Notes: generated by a model not told the origin, from the sequence alone. A stretch of DNA of 64,000 nt from Methylophilus sp. DW102 (GCF_037076555.1 NZ_AP029023.1:1054001-1118000), one strand, 5' to 3'. Numbered from the stretch's first letter, positions 54,747-64,000 are shown. Translations and numbers: made by a program.

Positions 54747-55363
54747 TGTTAGAAAAATTAGTGGCTGCCGTGGCGGGCTGGATTATTGCCGTGATTGCCA
54801 GCATGGGCTATGGCGGCATTGTGTTGCTGATGGCGATTGAATCCGCCTGTATTCCTTTGCCTTCTGAAATCATCATGCCGTTTGCCGGATTCCTGGTCAG
54901 CAAAGGCGATTTAACGCTGTGGGGTATTGCGCTGGCAGGCGCTGTCGGTTGCGTCGTCGGCTCGATCCCTGCTTATTACCTGGGCATGTACGGCGGTCGT
55001 CCGCTGGTGGAGAAGTTCGGTAAATATGTGCTGATCAGCAAAAAAGACCTCGACATGGCGGACCGCTGGTTTGCCAATCACGGCGAAATCATTATTTTTA
55101 TTGCTCGCCTGTTGCCTGCTGTGCGCACGTTTATTGCGTTCCCTGCCGGGGTGGCGCGCATGAACATGACGCGGTTTGTGGCTTACACCTTTGTCGGCTC
55201 ACTGATCTGGTGCTGGGTGCTGGGGTATGTGGGCATGAAAGCCGGTGAGCATTGGGAGGATTTGAAAGTGTACTTCCACGAGTCACACTATGTGATTGCC
55301 GCGCTGGGATTGATCTTTGTTGCCTGGTACGTGCGCAGACACTTCAAAAACGAGGCTGCGTAA
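54746..55363 (+). CDS. DedA-family membrane protein
   Basis: 205 aa. SNARE-associated/DedA domain with the motifs ESACIPLPSEIIMPFAGFLVS, [F/Y]AGR-like IIFIARLLPAVRTFIAFPAG and MNMTRFVAYTFVGSLIW ('RLLPAVRTFIAFPAGVARM'). Four to five membrane helices. DedA proteins flip phospholipids or undecaprenyl-phosphate and support membrane homeostasis. Conserved Glu and Arg residues are present. It is translationally coupled to mfd. Confidence 0.93.
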   Translation: MLEKLVAAVAGWIIAVIASMGYGGIVLLMAIESACIPLPSEIIMPFAGFLVSKGDLTLWGIALAGAVGCVVGSIPAYYLGMYGGRPLVEKFGKYVLISKKDLDMADRWFANHGEIIIFIARLLPAVRTFIAFPAGVARMNMTRFVAYTFVGSLIWCWVLGYVGMKAGEHWEDLKVYFHESHYVIAALGLIFVAWYVRRHFKNEAA

Positions 55364-55426
55364 TCAGTTAGCTTGAGTGAGTGTCTAAAACTGGCTGCGG
55401 TTCATCAGAATCTGATGCCAAAAAAT

Positions 55427-55453
55427 AAAAAAGGCCATTCATTGGCCTTTTTT
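55427..55453 (+). terminator. Terminator after dedA
   Basis: AAAAAAGGCCA / TGGCCTTTTTT with loop TTCAT (55427-55437, 55443-55453). It is symmetric and could also serve the convergent small gene. Confidence 0.9.
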
Positions 55454-55526
55454 ATTTGCGCTAGATCGGTCAACCACATTAGATATCAGCTAGTGCCTAC
55501 CAAGCGTTTGCGGCACTTGTGCAGGT

Positions 55527-55769
55527 TTATGCAAGCATGGTTTCCGCATCTGAACTGTCAGCCTGGTCATCATCCTTGGCAGCCATTCTGCCTATGGGGC
55601 TATTGGAAGATACCTTTGTCGAAGCATCCAACGCAAACGAGTATGTAGCAACGTCATGCTTGAAGGCAATCCCATGCGATAACGCCCAGTGATCTGTAGT
55701 TGCATTGGCCGCAACACTTGCCAACATGAGCACATTGCAAGCGAACATATTTTTAAATACTGATTTCAT
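55527..55769 (-). CDS. Small secreted hypothetical protein
   Basis: 80 aa. A signal peptide (MKSVFKNMFACNVLMLASVAANA) is followed by a short Ser/Asp/Ala-rich mature region (TTDHWALSHGIAFKHDV... DDDQADSSDAET). AAAGGGG lies before the ATG. I know no family. Moderate confidence because of its size and low-complexity C-terminus. The gap to the nitroreductase gene (55770-55929) shows nothing else. Confidence 0.6.
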   Translation of the reverse strand: MKSVFKNMFACNVLMLASVAANATTDHWALSHGIAFKHDVATYSFALDASTKVSSNSPIGRMAAKDDDQADSSDAETMLA

Positions 55770-55929
55770 CCATCACCCCTTTGATTTATTTTGAAATCAG
55801 ACTGTAGCAAAGGGTGGCAAGTCATTTAAATAGCCCTTTGAGGCCAATGCTTGAAGCGTCGCCGTGCGTGAACAATCAAGGTGTCACTGCGTAGTGTTCA
55901 GCAGGGGTATCCGAACGCTCCAAGTAAGC

Positions 55930-56592
55930 TCACTTCCAGGTGACTACCTGCGCCATGGCACGGCGTGTTTTCGCTTTGGGTGCATGTTTGCGGTAACCAA
56001 AGGCGACCATATAGGCCAGTCCATATTCTTGCAGGTTTACGCCAAACTGCTCTGCCAGCAAGGTCTCGGTTTCTTGTTGTTTAAAGCCTTCAATCGGGCA
56101 GCTGTCTATGCCACGCATGGCAGCGACGGTCATCATGTTGGCCAGCGCGATGTAGCATTGCTTGCTGGCCCAGTCGAACAGTTTGCGCTCGTCGGTGAGG
56201 CCAAAGTCGGATTGTTGAAACTGTTTGTAAAAGCCCAGTCGCATGTTGGCAATGTCGTCCGGGTGGTGCTGCACTTCACGCATGAATTGCGGCAGGTAGG
56301 GGCTGTCTGCGTCCAGAAAGGGAGATTTCATGGCCAGACACAAGACAAAATGGCTAGCGGTATCCAGTTTGAGCGGCGCGCCCCAGGCATGCTGCTTCAG
56401 GCTTTCGCGCAGGGTTTTATCTTGCACCACAATAAAATGCCAGGGCTCAAAGCCGAATGAGCTGGGTGAGAGACGGGCGGCTTCCAGGATCAATTCAAAT
56501 TCTTCTGCAGGAATCTGTTTGCTGGCATCAAATTCTTTACAGGCATGGCGGAATTGAAATGCATCGAGAATCGTTTGTGTATCTATCATCAT
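55930..56592 (-). CDS. Nitroreductase-family NAD(P)H oxidoreductase
   Basis: 220 aa FMN enzyme. RHACKEFDASKQIPAEEFELILEAARLSPSSFGFEPWHFIVV is the N-terminal FMN site ('SPSSFGFEPWHFIVV'); GIDSCPIEGF is the late family motif. It resembles the NfsB/YfkO branch that reduces nitroaromatics, quinones or flavins; the natural substrate is unknown. ATG at 56592 (or 56589) follows AAGGA. It begins 7 bases after the AddA-like gene and may share its transcript. Confidence 0.9.
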   Translation of the reverse strand: MMIDTQTILDAFQFRHACKEFDASKQIPAEEFELILEAARLSPSSFGFEPWHFIVVQDKTLRESLKQHAWGAPLKLDTASHFVLCLAMKSPFLDADSPYLPQFMREVQHHPDDIANMRLGFYKQFQQSDFGLTDERKLFDWASKQCYIALANMMTVAAMRGIDSCPIEGFKQQETETLLAEQFGVNLQEYGLAYMVAFGYRKHAPKAKTRRAMAQVVTWK

Positions 56593-56599
56593 CTGTCCT

Positions 56600-59500
56600 T
56601 CAAAGAATCTCCACAGGCACGAGTTTGCCTGCGCTTAAAAATAAAATAGCCGTTTTCACCGGTAAGCCTTCGGTCGCAAACAACTGAGCATAGGCGGCTA
56701 ATTGCGGCTTGAACGTGGCTGCCAGGCTGGGTAAATCGTCACTTGCTGTGACTGGGGCCGATTTGTAATCGACAATCCAGCGTACACCCTCAGCAACAAA
56801 AGTACGGTCTATGACTTTTTTATTGGCGGCAAGTTGCTCAATCGCTAGCTCAGAGGCTGCTTGCGGATGTTCAGCGAGCACCCAGCGGCCATCCGCTGAT
56901 TGCAGCGTGGTGGTGAGTAGCGTCGCCACTTGCTGGCTGGCTGGCACGGCCTCCGCTTCAGCATAACCTTGTTGCGCAAACCAGCGTTGCATGGCTGCCA
57001 GCAATGACTGGCAACCCGTGCTGGCGTGGGCTTGCCAGGCGGCCAGGCCTTGTTCGGCGATCAGTTGCAGGTAAAGGTGGGCGAGGGTGCCGATATCGGC
57101 CTCCAGGCTGCTGACGGTGCTGTCTGCGGGGGGCGTGGCATCATAAGCGCGCGCGAGATCGGTGCTGGGTTGCAAGAGGGCGGGACTGGTGGCTTGCGGC
57201 AAGCGAATCAGCTTGGGCACAAACTGCCGGATATCGGCCTGTTGGCTTTGTTGCGGGTAACGGACCACGATATCTTGTTCGCGATTGAAATGCGTACTCA
57301 CGGCTGGCCACAGCAGCTGTAAAAACGTATTTTTACGGGGTTGTGGGTCACCATTTTTATCCGGTTTGGCAATGCCAAGCAGATGCAACTGGCGCTCGGC
57401 CCTGGTTGCAGCCACATACAGCACGCGGGCGTCTTCATAGGCCGCACGGGTTTTGTCGAGGTCATTCAGGTAATCGTAGGGCGTGACACCGGAGTGCTGC
57501 CGCTTGAGGGCTGTGGGTACAAAGGGTGCCGCGACCAGTGCGACGTCACCATCGGCCGTCGTGACTTCTTCCCAAATCACCAGCTTGGCGTCATCGGGCG
57601 GGTTGCTGCCATCCAGGCCCGGCAGAATGACCGTGTCAAACTCCAGACCCTTGGATTTGTGGATGGTCATGAATTGCAAGCGGTCATCGGCTTTGGCATC
57701 GGGAGCTGCATACAGTTTTTTCACATCTTCGGCCAAGCTTTGCGGGCTGAACTGGCCGTGTTGCTCGAGCGCGGCAATGCGGGCAAAAAACGCCTGCACG
57801 TCTTGCACATCGTTTTCGTTCCATAAGCAGTGTGCGCCGCCCAGCCGCAACCAGGTGTTGTGCACCCAGCGGCTGGTGGCGGTGCGGGACCGCCATTGCA
57901 AGGCCGTTTGCATGACCTCACGCACATGGCGGGCGCGGGTCTGGCCATCTGCACTCAGGCGTGCCATCACTTGTTCGTCTTCGAGCAGACTCATGACGCT
58001 GCGTTGCCCGTCCTGGCCGATCAAGGCATGCAGGTCGGCCAGCGTCAGCCCGCACCAGGGTGCGCGCAGCAAGGCCAGCCAATGCACACGGTCAGCCCGC
58101 TGGTGCAGGGCGTAGGTCAGCGTCAGCAGGTCTTGGACAATCTGGCGGTTTGCCAGCTCTTCAATCTCCACCGCCTGAAAGCTCAACTCGGCATGGTTGC
58201 GCCGCATCTCGGTGACCAGCGCATGCAAGTGCTTGCGTGCACGCACCAGCACGGCAATGGTGGCATCTGGCTGTTCGGCGCGTGTCTGCTGGATAATGCG
58301 GATAATCTGTTCGGCTTCGAGTCGGCGCAGGTCTGCCGGTTCCTCTTCTTCATGTTCGCTGACCGGCTGGATCAGCGGATGCACAAACACCCCCTCGCCA
58401 GGCAGGGACGGGCGCGTGGCGACAAAGGGACGATAGGCAATCGCCCCTTGCTGCGGGGCATCCTCAGACGGCAGCATGCCTTTAAAGGTCTGGTTGATCC
58501 ACTCGACCACTGCCGGGCATGAGCGGTTATTACGCCACAATTTGAGCGGGGTCAGCGCGATGTCGCCGATGCCGAATTCGGCCGCATTCAAAAACAGCCC
58601 GACATTGGCTTTGCGAAAGCGGTAAATCGACTGCATGGGATCGCCCACGGTAAACAGGGTACGGCCATCGCCCGCTTGCCAGCCGCGCGTCAGCGCCTTG
58701 AGCAGGTCGATCTGCATCGGGCTGGTATCCTGAAACTCATCGACCAGCAGATGCTGTATGCGGTAGTCCAGCCGCATAGCCAGCTCGCTCGCTTCGCCAC
58801 CTTCCACCAGCGCTTGCAAGGCGCGCTGGGCGATCTCGACAAAGTCGACTTCGTTTTGCGCCTGAAAGTGCAACCAGAGCTGGGCCGCGGCAATATTTAA
58901 TAGCTGGCTTAAGTCTGCAATCAGCGCCTCGTCACGGGCATTGGGGTCTGGCAGCATGCGGATGCGCGCCAGGCTGGTTTCTGCGCGGCGTGCTTGTGCC
59001 AGGCCCTCCAGAATCTCGGTCAAGGCCTCCTTGTAAGGCTTGGCTTCGTCGGTGGCGGGCAGACCCATGTTTTTATCCAGCCGTTTGCGCAGGCCGCCCG
59101 TGCCGGTCAATAACAGCTCGGCCAGCGCGCGCCAGTTCGGCAAATCAGCCAGGCGCGGTTGCAAAGCCACTTGCCAATCGCGTAGCTGAGAGATGGGGTG
59201 CGTGTCTGGGAGTTGACTGCCGGCATAGCGCGCAATGGGCATCAGCGCCTGTTGCAAACGGGCGGGCAGATGCTGGTGAATCTGCGCCAGCTCGGTTTCA
59301 ATTAAATGCACCAGTGCCAGTTGCCCAGACAGTGTGTGCCCGGTCTGGCTGTGATGCAGCCATTGTTCGCGTTTGGCCAGCATGGACATGAGCAGGGCTT
59401 CCAGCCGGGTTTGATCATTATCCATATAACGCAACACTCGCCGCACCGGTTCGCCCAGCACAGGCTCATCCATGCTTTGCAAGGCCAGCCCCGCGGCTTC

Positions 59501-60001
59501 GCGGTAATAAGGCCAGGCGTCTTCTGTCACCGCCGGTTGCGTGCCAAAGCGGCTCAGCAACGGCATTTGCCGCGCCAGGTTGGCACATAAGGAGTCTATG
59601 GTGTAAATCCGCAAGCGGGCCGGACTTTGCAGCAATTGCCAGTTGAGGGCGGCCGAGCGCTGCAAGGCTTGCTGGCCCAGCGCAAACGTGATTTTCTTGT
59701 GCGCGGCTTCGGGCGCCACGCCACTGGCCGCCAGCAACAGGCTATCCAGAATCCGTACGCGCATCTCCGAAGCGGCCTTGTTGGTAAAGGTGATGGCGAT
59801 AATTTCTTCGGGGGCCTGCACGGTTTGCAGCAACTTGAGAAAACGCTGGGTCAGCAACTCGGTTTTGCCCGCGCCTGCCGGGGCCTCGACAATAAAGGAC
59901 TCCAGCGCCAGCGCGCGTTCACGGTTGGCGGCATCCAGTGTCAGCGCCTCTGACAAAACGGTCTCTGCTGTCATCGTTGATGGTGTTTCTGAGTGCATCA
60001 T
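56600..60001 (-). CDS. addA: AddA-like UvrD-type helicase with C-terminal nuclease
   Basis: 1133 aa. UvrD superfamily 1 helicase: Walker A APAGAGKT (40-47), AITFTNKAASEMR, DEFQDTSP near 420, GDPMQSIYRFRKA, and MTIHKSKGLEFD. A C-terminal PD-(D/E)XK nuclease is indicated by WIVDYKSAP near 1076. Together with the next upstream gene it forms an AddAB/RecBCD-like end-resection machine that loads RecA at double-strand breaks and degrades foreign DNA. This subfamily is found in beta- and some gammaproteobacteria, and the name addA is by analogy. Its ATG overlaps the addB-like stop (ATGA). Confidence 0.9.
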   Translation of the reverse strand: MMHSETPSTMTAETVLSEALTLDAANRERALALESFIVEAPAGAGKTELLTQRFLKLLQTVQAPEEIIAITFTNKAASEMRVRILDSLLLAASGVAPEAAHKKITFALGQQALQRSAALNWQLLQSPARLRIYTIDSLCANLARQMPLLSRFGTQPAVTEDAWPYYREAAGLALQSMDEPVLGEPVRRVLRYMDNDQTRLEALLMSMLAKREQWLHHSQTGHTLSGQLALVHLIETELAQIHQHLPARLQQALMPIARYAGSQLPDTHPISQLRDWQVALQPRLADLPNWRALAELLLTGTGGLRKRLDKNMGLPATDEAKPYKEALTEILEGLAQARRAETSLARIRMLPDPNARDEALIADLSQLLNIAAAQLWLHFQAQNEVDFVEIAQRALQALVEGGEASELAMRLDYRIQHLLVDEFQDTSPMQIDLLKALTRGWQAGDGRTLFTVGDPMQSIYRFRKANVGLFLNAAEFGIGDIALTPLKLWRNNRSCPAVVEWINQTFKGMLPSEDAPQQGAIAYRPFVATRPSLPGEGVFVHPLIQPVSEHEEEEPADLRRLEAEQIIRIIQQTRAEQPDATIAVLVRARKHLHALVTEMRRNHAELSFQAVEIEELANRQIVQDLLTLTYALHQRADRVHWLALLRAPWCGLTLADLHALIGQDGQRSVMSLLEDEQVMARLSADGQTRARHVREVMQTALQWRSRTATSRWVHNTWLRLGGAHCLWNENDVQDVQAFFARIAALEQHGQFSPQSLAEDVKKLYAAPDAKADDRLQFMTIHKSKGLEFDTVILPGLDGSNPPDDAKLVIWEEVTTADGDVALVAAPFVPTALKRQHSGVTPYDYLNDLDKTRAAYEDARVLYVAATRAERQLHLLGIAKPDKNGDPQPRKNTFLQLLWPAVSTHFNREQDIVVRYPQQSQQADIRQFVPKLIRLPQATSPALLQPSTDLARAYDATPPADSTVSSLEADIGTLAHLYLQLIAEQGLAAWQAHASTGCQSLLAAMQRWFAQQGYAEAEAVPASQQVATLLTTTLQSADGRWVLAEHPQAASELAIEQLAANKKVIDRTFVAEGVRWIVDYKSAPVTASDDLPSLAATFKPQLAAYAQLFATEGLPVKTAILFLSAGKLVPVEIL

Positions 60002-62769
60002 GCGGCACCTTTTGATTTCAAGTGCGCCGATTGCAAGAGGCCAGATTGCAAGTGCTCAAACTGCAATTGCCGCTCTGGCAATCTAAGCAAAGGCAACACA
60101 TCGCAATAATCCAGATCCTGCTCCGCCTCAAATAGCACTGCTGCCTCGCCTGCCTTGAGGGCTTGCGCGGTCAGCGTGATTTGCGTCCGCCAGTGCTGCA
60201 GAATCGACGGCCAGTCGGGAAAGTCTGCCGGGTCAAACAATTTGTTTTTTTCGTGATTAAACGCTTTGACGCCAGGCACAATATCCTCTTCGGCGGCGAT
60301 GCCGGCAAAGCCACCATCCGTGAGCCGCAGCTTGCCAAAGCAGACCGCCGCAATCTCGGCGTCTTGCAAAATAAAGGCGGCATAAATGGGCAGTTGTGGT
60401 TCGGTGATTTTATCGCTGGCCCAGTTTTTGGTGTCAGGCATGCTGCCAGTTTTGTAATCAATCACCACCAGTCGGCCATCTGCCAGCGTATCCACGCGGT
60501 CTATCACCAGTTTGACCTGGATGCCTTCAATCAGCGGCTTAAAGGTTTTTTCAACCAGTGACACGGTAAACGGTTGCATGCGCTCGCGCTCGACTTGCAG
60601 TAGCCAAGTCAGGGCGAGTTTGCTCAGGCGCTCGGCTTCGAGCTGGCAAAACACCTCTGTAAACGGCTGCGAAAACTCGGTATTGAATTCAGCCATGACT
60701 TGCGCGGCAAGGGCGTCCAGCTGACTTTTCAATTCCTCTTCAGCACAGCTTTGCCAGTCCTCGCGCGGTTGTTGCCAAAATGCCGCCATCACGCGGTGGA
60801 TGAGGTCGCCGCGCTGCATGACATCCAGCCCGTTATGCGGCATCTCCAGTTTGCGGGCTTTAAGCCGATATTGGTAAAACGCCCATGCCGGGCAAATCGC
60901 CTGCGCACGCAGCAGGCCAGTGCCGCCGCTCACATGTTCGCCATCTTGCACGGGCGGGGCCTGGTGGTCGTCCAGCCATTGCCAGTGCTCGGGCTGGCTG
61001 GTGGCCAGGGTTTCCGCCAGCGTGGCGACCCCGGCACTGGCAGCGACTTCGGCAATGTCTTGAATCAGCGGGCTCATGCGCAACAGGCGGTCGCCTTCTT
61101 TTTGCGCATAAGAAAAAATGACCTGGTGCGCCGTGCCCAGCAGGCGCTGGTGAATTTGGCTGGCAAAGGCAATTTGCACCTCACTGCTGGCATTGGGCGT
61201 GCCTGCCTGCCGTTGCAGCTCGGCCGGGATCAGGGCATTGGTGCGCGACAGCGGGGGCCATACGTGGTCATTCATGCCCATCACCCACACCCCGTCCAGC
61301 GGCTGGGCACTGGCTTCCAGCATACCCATGACGGTGAGGTTGGGCTGACGCACGGTTTGCGGTTGAAAAATCTGTGCCTGACATAATTGTGTCAGTCGCT
61401 GGATGGCGGTAATGGCCGGGATGGCCCCCAGCCAGGCATCCAGCGCACCGAGTTGCGCCATGACCTTGTAAAACGATTGCTGGCACTGGTACTCATGGCT
61501 GGACAGGCTGCGCTCGCCTGGCCAATGGCTGGCGGTGAGCAGTGCCGTCAGGCTCTTGGCCCAGGCCGAAGGCAGTTGTTTGGCAGGTAGCTGTCTGGCC
61601 GTGGTCAGCAAGGCGTTGAGGTCTTGTAATAGCGCCGGACTATGAATCGCATGCTCATCTTGCTGCTTGCGGGTAATAAACCGCGCAAAGGTCGTGGCCT
61701 TGACTTGCAAGGGCAACTGGCGGCGCATTTCGGCGTCCAGCGCGGCGCGCGCATCGGCTTCAAATAGGGCTTGTGACCAATACACATCCGCCAGCAGCGC
61801 TGACAGCTCGGTTTGTGCCAGCGGCGTGTGTTGAAAAGCCAGCCGCAACAGGGTTAAGGCGGTATTCACCAGCGGCCAGCGCGTTAACGGCGTGCCCAGC
61901 GAAAACTCATAACAGCGGGGGATTTCGGCATGCGCAGGATGCAAGGCCTCAGGATGAAAGGTGTCATCCAGCAGATTGGCCAGTGTGTCGCGCACAGCTT
62001 CCAGGTCTGGCACCACGATGGCCAGCCTGGCCTGTTTGTGGGTGCTGAGTGTCTGCTTGGCCCAATGCACGGCAGCGCGCATTTCGTCCAGGCTCTCAGC
62101 AAAGGCCATGCGCTGCACCTGCTGCGCGGTGATGCGATGTTCAAAGGGCTCTACGGTCACACCTGCGGCTTGCAAACGGTCGATCAGACGTTGCAAATGC
62201 GGATTGATGCGGTCAAACCCGGCCAGGGCAATGCGCTCGGGCAACGGTAGCAAGCCCTGTTGCAGTTGCGCCAATTGCCAGGCTTGGTAACGCACGCCCT
62301 CAAGATAGCCACTTTGCTTGCACAGCATCTGAAATTGCTGGCGCCACTGCATGAACTGGCGGGTTTCCTCACTGGCTGCATCCATATCCAGGCTGATATT
62401 CCACTCAATCAGGTAGCGGTTCGCCTCCATCGCTGCACTGGCGAGGCCGTTGGTGTTCAATAAATCAAGGTGGTCATGCTGGCGCAGACAATGCTGAATC
62501 GCTTGCTCCCACAGCAGCGCCTCTTGTGTGGAGGACAGCATGCCCGCCGGGGCATCCGCCACGGCAATGCGGCCACATAAAATGGCCTCTTCCGTACGTT
62601 GTTGCAGCCAGTCTTGCAGCGGAAACACCTGCGGTGCCTGCCATTGCAACAGCCCTTGCTGCTGGTAGCTGGACGATAACCATTGCCGGATGCCTTGCGC
62701 CAGACGCGCAGAGGCGCAGAGGATGGTCGCCGCTGGCGTGGGTGAAGGAGGGAGAGAAGCGCTAGGCAT
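59998..62769 (-). CDS. addB: AddB-like PD-(D/E)XK nuclease (TIGR03623 type)
   Basis: About 923 aa from the ATG at 62769; an in-frame TTG at 62793 is possible. The N-terminal part is an inactivated helicase-like fold (no intact Walker A). The C-terminal nuclease has ALRAQAICPAWAFYQYRLKA-type entry ('AICPAWAFYQYRLKA') and IDYKTGS near 770 with DRVDTL before it. The four-Cys iron-sulfur arrangement of Bacillus AddB is not evident. This matches the 'probable DNA repair protein' family paired with AddA-like helicases. It is the first gene of the pair. Confidence 0.87.
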   Translation of the reverse strand: MPSASLPPSPTPAATILCASARLAQGIRQWLSSSYQQQGLLQWQAPQVFPLQDWLQQRTEEAILCGRIAVADAPAGMLSSTQEALLWEQAIQHCLRQHDHLDLLNTNGLASAAMEANRYLIEWNISLDMDAASEETRQFMQWRQQFQMLCKQSGYLEGVRYQAWQLAQLQQGLLPLPERIALAGFDRINPHLQRLIDRLQAAGVTVEPFEHRITAQQVQRMAFAESLDEMRAAVHWAKQTLSTHKQARLAIVVPDLEAVRDTLANLLDDTFHPEALHPAHAEIPRCYEFSLGTPLTRWPLVNTALTLLRLAFQHTPLAQTELSALLADVYWSQALFEADARAALDAEMRRQLPLQVKATTFARFITRKQQDEHAIHSPALLQDLNALLTTARQLPAKQLPSAWAKSLTALLTASHWPGERSLSSHEYQCQQSFYKVMAQLGALDAWLGAIPAITAIQRLTQLCQAQIFQPQTVRQPNLTVMGMLEASAQPLDGVWVMGMNDHVWPPLSRTNALIPAELQRQAGTPNASSEVQIAFASQIHQRLLGTAHQVIFSYAQKEGDRLLRMSPLIQDIAEVAASAGVATLAETLATSQPEHWQWLDDHQAPPVQDGEHVSGGTGLLRAQAICPAWAFYQYRLKARKLEMPHNGLDVMQRGDLIHRVMAAFWQQPREDWQSCAEEELKSQLDALAAQVMAEFNTEFSQPFTEVFCQLEAERLSKLALTWLLQVERERMQPFTVSLVEKTFKPLIEGIQVKLVIDRVDTLADGRLVVIDYKTGSMPDTKNWASDKITEPQLPIYAAFILQDAEIAAVCFGKLRLTDGGFAGIAAEEDIVPGVKAFNHEKNKLFDPADFPDWPSILQHWRTQITLTAQALKAGEAAVLFEAEQDLDYCDVLPLLRLPERQLQFEHLQSGLLQSAHLKSKGAA

Positions 62770-63014
62770 GTTCAGCAAAGTGTCATTAACCAACAGGTCA
62801 TTTTATAAGATAATGTCCTTTTCGGGCACCTCTAATCAATCAACTTGCCGCGATATTGCGTTGCGCATAAAAAGTTTTTCCTCCCATATCAACGATATGC
62901 GGCGACTGAATTTTTTAATCGCGCCATTTTTTAATCGAGCTTAGTCTGGCTTGGCAATTTGAATGATGAGAGCTGCCCTTTCGTCCGCGTTTTTGCCATA
63001 TTAAGGATCACGCT

Positions 63015-64000
63015 ATGCTGGCCCGTTTTTTGACACACGCTGTGCGCGCACAACCGGCGCGGTTTTCTGAGCGCCTTGCCACCGGCTGGATGACTGCAAG
63101 TTGGCTGGCTGCCTGTTGTGTGCTGTGGCTAGGGTTGCTGGGCGGACATGTATGGGCGGCCGAGGCTGACACCGAAGCGCGCGTGACCTTTGCACCGCAA
63201 GGCGAGGTGAAGGCGGTTAGACAAGTCAGCGCCCGGTTTTCGCTGCCCATGGTGGCTTTTGGTGATCCGCGTCTGCCTGCACCGTTTGACATTCAATGCG
63301 ATGCCAAAGGCCAGGGGCATTGGCTGGATGACAGGCAGTGGGTGTATGACTTTGAGACCGATTTACCGGCCGGTTTGCAATGCCGCTTCTCTGTTAAAAA
63401 AGGTTTGCAAAGCGTCGCGGGCACACCGGTTTCGTCGCAATCCTTCAGTTTTTCAACCGGGGGGCCGGCCATCGTCACCTCGCTGCCAGAAGAGGGCATT
63501 GAATATATCGATGAGTCACAGGTGTTTTTGCTGGGGCTTGATGCGCCTGTCAATGAAGGCAGCGTCAAGCAGCATGCGGCTTGCAGCATACAAGGTATAG
63601 GTGAGCTGTTTCCGCTCAAGTTGATCACGGGCCAGGCACGCGAGCAGATCCTGCGCGAGCAAAAAGACCGCGCCAGCCAGTTGTTTTTGGTGTTGTTTAA
63701 AAATGCGCAGCAGGGTCTGCTCTCAGTCAAAGACCGCCGTATGCAGCAGGCGAATATTGTGGTGGCACAGTGCAGCCGCCCGTTGCCAGCGGGCAGTGAG
63801 GTGAGTTTGCATTGGGACGCAGGCATCACCTCCGTCAGTGGTGTGGTTGCCAACAAGCCGCAAGTGCTGCGGTTTAAAGTGCGCGATGCGTTTAAGGTGA
63901 ATGCAAGCTGTACACGCACCAATGCCAAGGCTGGCTGTATTCCGGTGTTGCCGATCCAGGTGCAATTTAATGCGCCCGTCAGTCGTCGCCAGGCTGAAGC
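63015..64000 (+). CDS. Alpha-2-macroglobulin-family protein, 5' part
   Basis: 328 codons to the window edge with no stop. A long N-terminal signal or anchor (about 25-48, WMTASWLAACCVLWLGLLGG) leads into beta-sandwich domains: RFSLPMVAFGDPRLPAPFDIQC and WVYDFETDLPAGLQC are typical of the first domains of bacterial COG2373 A2M proteins ('FSLPMVAFGDPR'). Bacterial A2Ms trap proteases in the periplasm and are often followed by a pbpC transpeptidase gene, which would lie past the edge. AAGGA is 8 bases before the ATG. The thioester region is not in view. The 245-base gap before it holds a 12-base direct repeat (ATTTTTTAATCG at 62910 and 62926). Confidence 0.85.
   Translation, partial: MLARFLTHAVRAQPARFSERLATGWMTASWLAACCVLWLGLLGGHVWAAEADTEARVTFAPQGEVKAVRQVSARFSLPMVAFGDPRLPAPFDIQCDAKGQGHWLDDRQWVYDFETDLPAGLQCRFSVKKGLQSVAGTPVSSQSFSFSTGGPAIVTSLPEEGIEYIDESQVFLLGLDAPVNEGSVKQHAACSIQGIGELFPLKLITGQAREQILREQKDRASQLFLVLFKNAQQGLLSVKDRRMQQANIVVAQCSRPLPAGSEVSLHWDAGITSVSGVVANKPQVLRFKVRDAFKVNASCTRTNAKAGCIPVLPIQVQFNAPVSRRQAE

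Noticed and set aside
62910..62937. 12-base direct repeat as a mobile element or CRISPR trace
   Set aside because: Only two copies at a 16-base period, AT-rich, with no flanking element; probably chance or minor slippage.

Overview
The window is a chromosomal segment of a betaproteobacterium, most likely a methylotroph of the Methylophilaceae (Methylophilus/Methylotenera/Methylovorus type). This is an inference. It rests on the yhbY | rlmE-ftsH-folP-glmM block, a dihydrolipoamide dehydrogenase with its own lipoyl domain, a homodimer-type aceE with aceF, a beta/gammaproteobacterial AddAB-like pair, and a fused sucrose-phosphate synthase/phosphatase next to amylosucrase, a pairing known from RuMP-cycle methylotrophs. 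I see no rRNA, tRNA, CRISPR array, insertion sequence or prophage. Coding density is high and almost every gene is intact.

Layout. 1-5354: RNA-binding YhbY (partial, divergent), then rlmE, ftsH, folP, glmM; a sigma-32-like promoter precedes ftsH. 5567-10610 (minus): MscS-type channel, then the sucrose genes (fused synthase/phosphatase and amylosucrase). 10912-11472: flavin reductase-like protein. 11482-14144: a small accessory insert. It holds an AT-rich AIPR-family (phage abortive infection type) gene and a three-gene module (putative antitoxin, frameshifted zeta-type kinase, 58-codon ORF). The module is chained to the 3' end of glnS by TAATG and ATGA overlaps. 14144-18774: glnS (minus), then birA-coaX-SPOR protein (plus). 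18842-21834 (minus): lipoprotein, lpdA, small secreted protein.

22042-27384: two tandem GH17 proteins, the second fused to a GT2 synthase (NdvB type), then a radical SAM protein. 27417-30410: Fur-type iron uptake unit (PepSY membrane protein, TonB-dependent siderophore receptor with a near-consensus Fur box). 30475-34975: GGCT-like protein, then aceE-aceF (minus). 35261-36727: M17 aminopeptidase. 36742-38785 (minus): a sulfide-responsive cluster (BigR/SqrR-like ArsR regulator, DUF442 rhodanese-like protein, sulfide:quinone reductase-like flavoprotein). 39148-42814: Crp/Fnr regulator with a probable autoregulatory palindrome, glycine-zipper protein, Smr protein, trxB, dps. 42924-48476: the tightly packed ftsK-lolA-rarA-serS unit.

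48728-55363: small secreted protein, mltF, rpiA, mfd, dedA. 55527-62769 (minus): small secreted protein, nitroreductase, AddA-like helicase/nuclease and AddB-like nuclease. 63015-end: start of an alpha-2-macroglobulin-type protein.

Most of the window is housekeeping: translation, cell wall and membrane quality control, central carbon metabolism, DNA repair. The parts most worth a second look are the AIPR/zeta insert at glnS, the sucrose genes, the GH17/NdvB pair, the sulfide cluster, a relic of the dps 3' end, and several clean palindromes in intergenic DNA.
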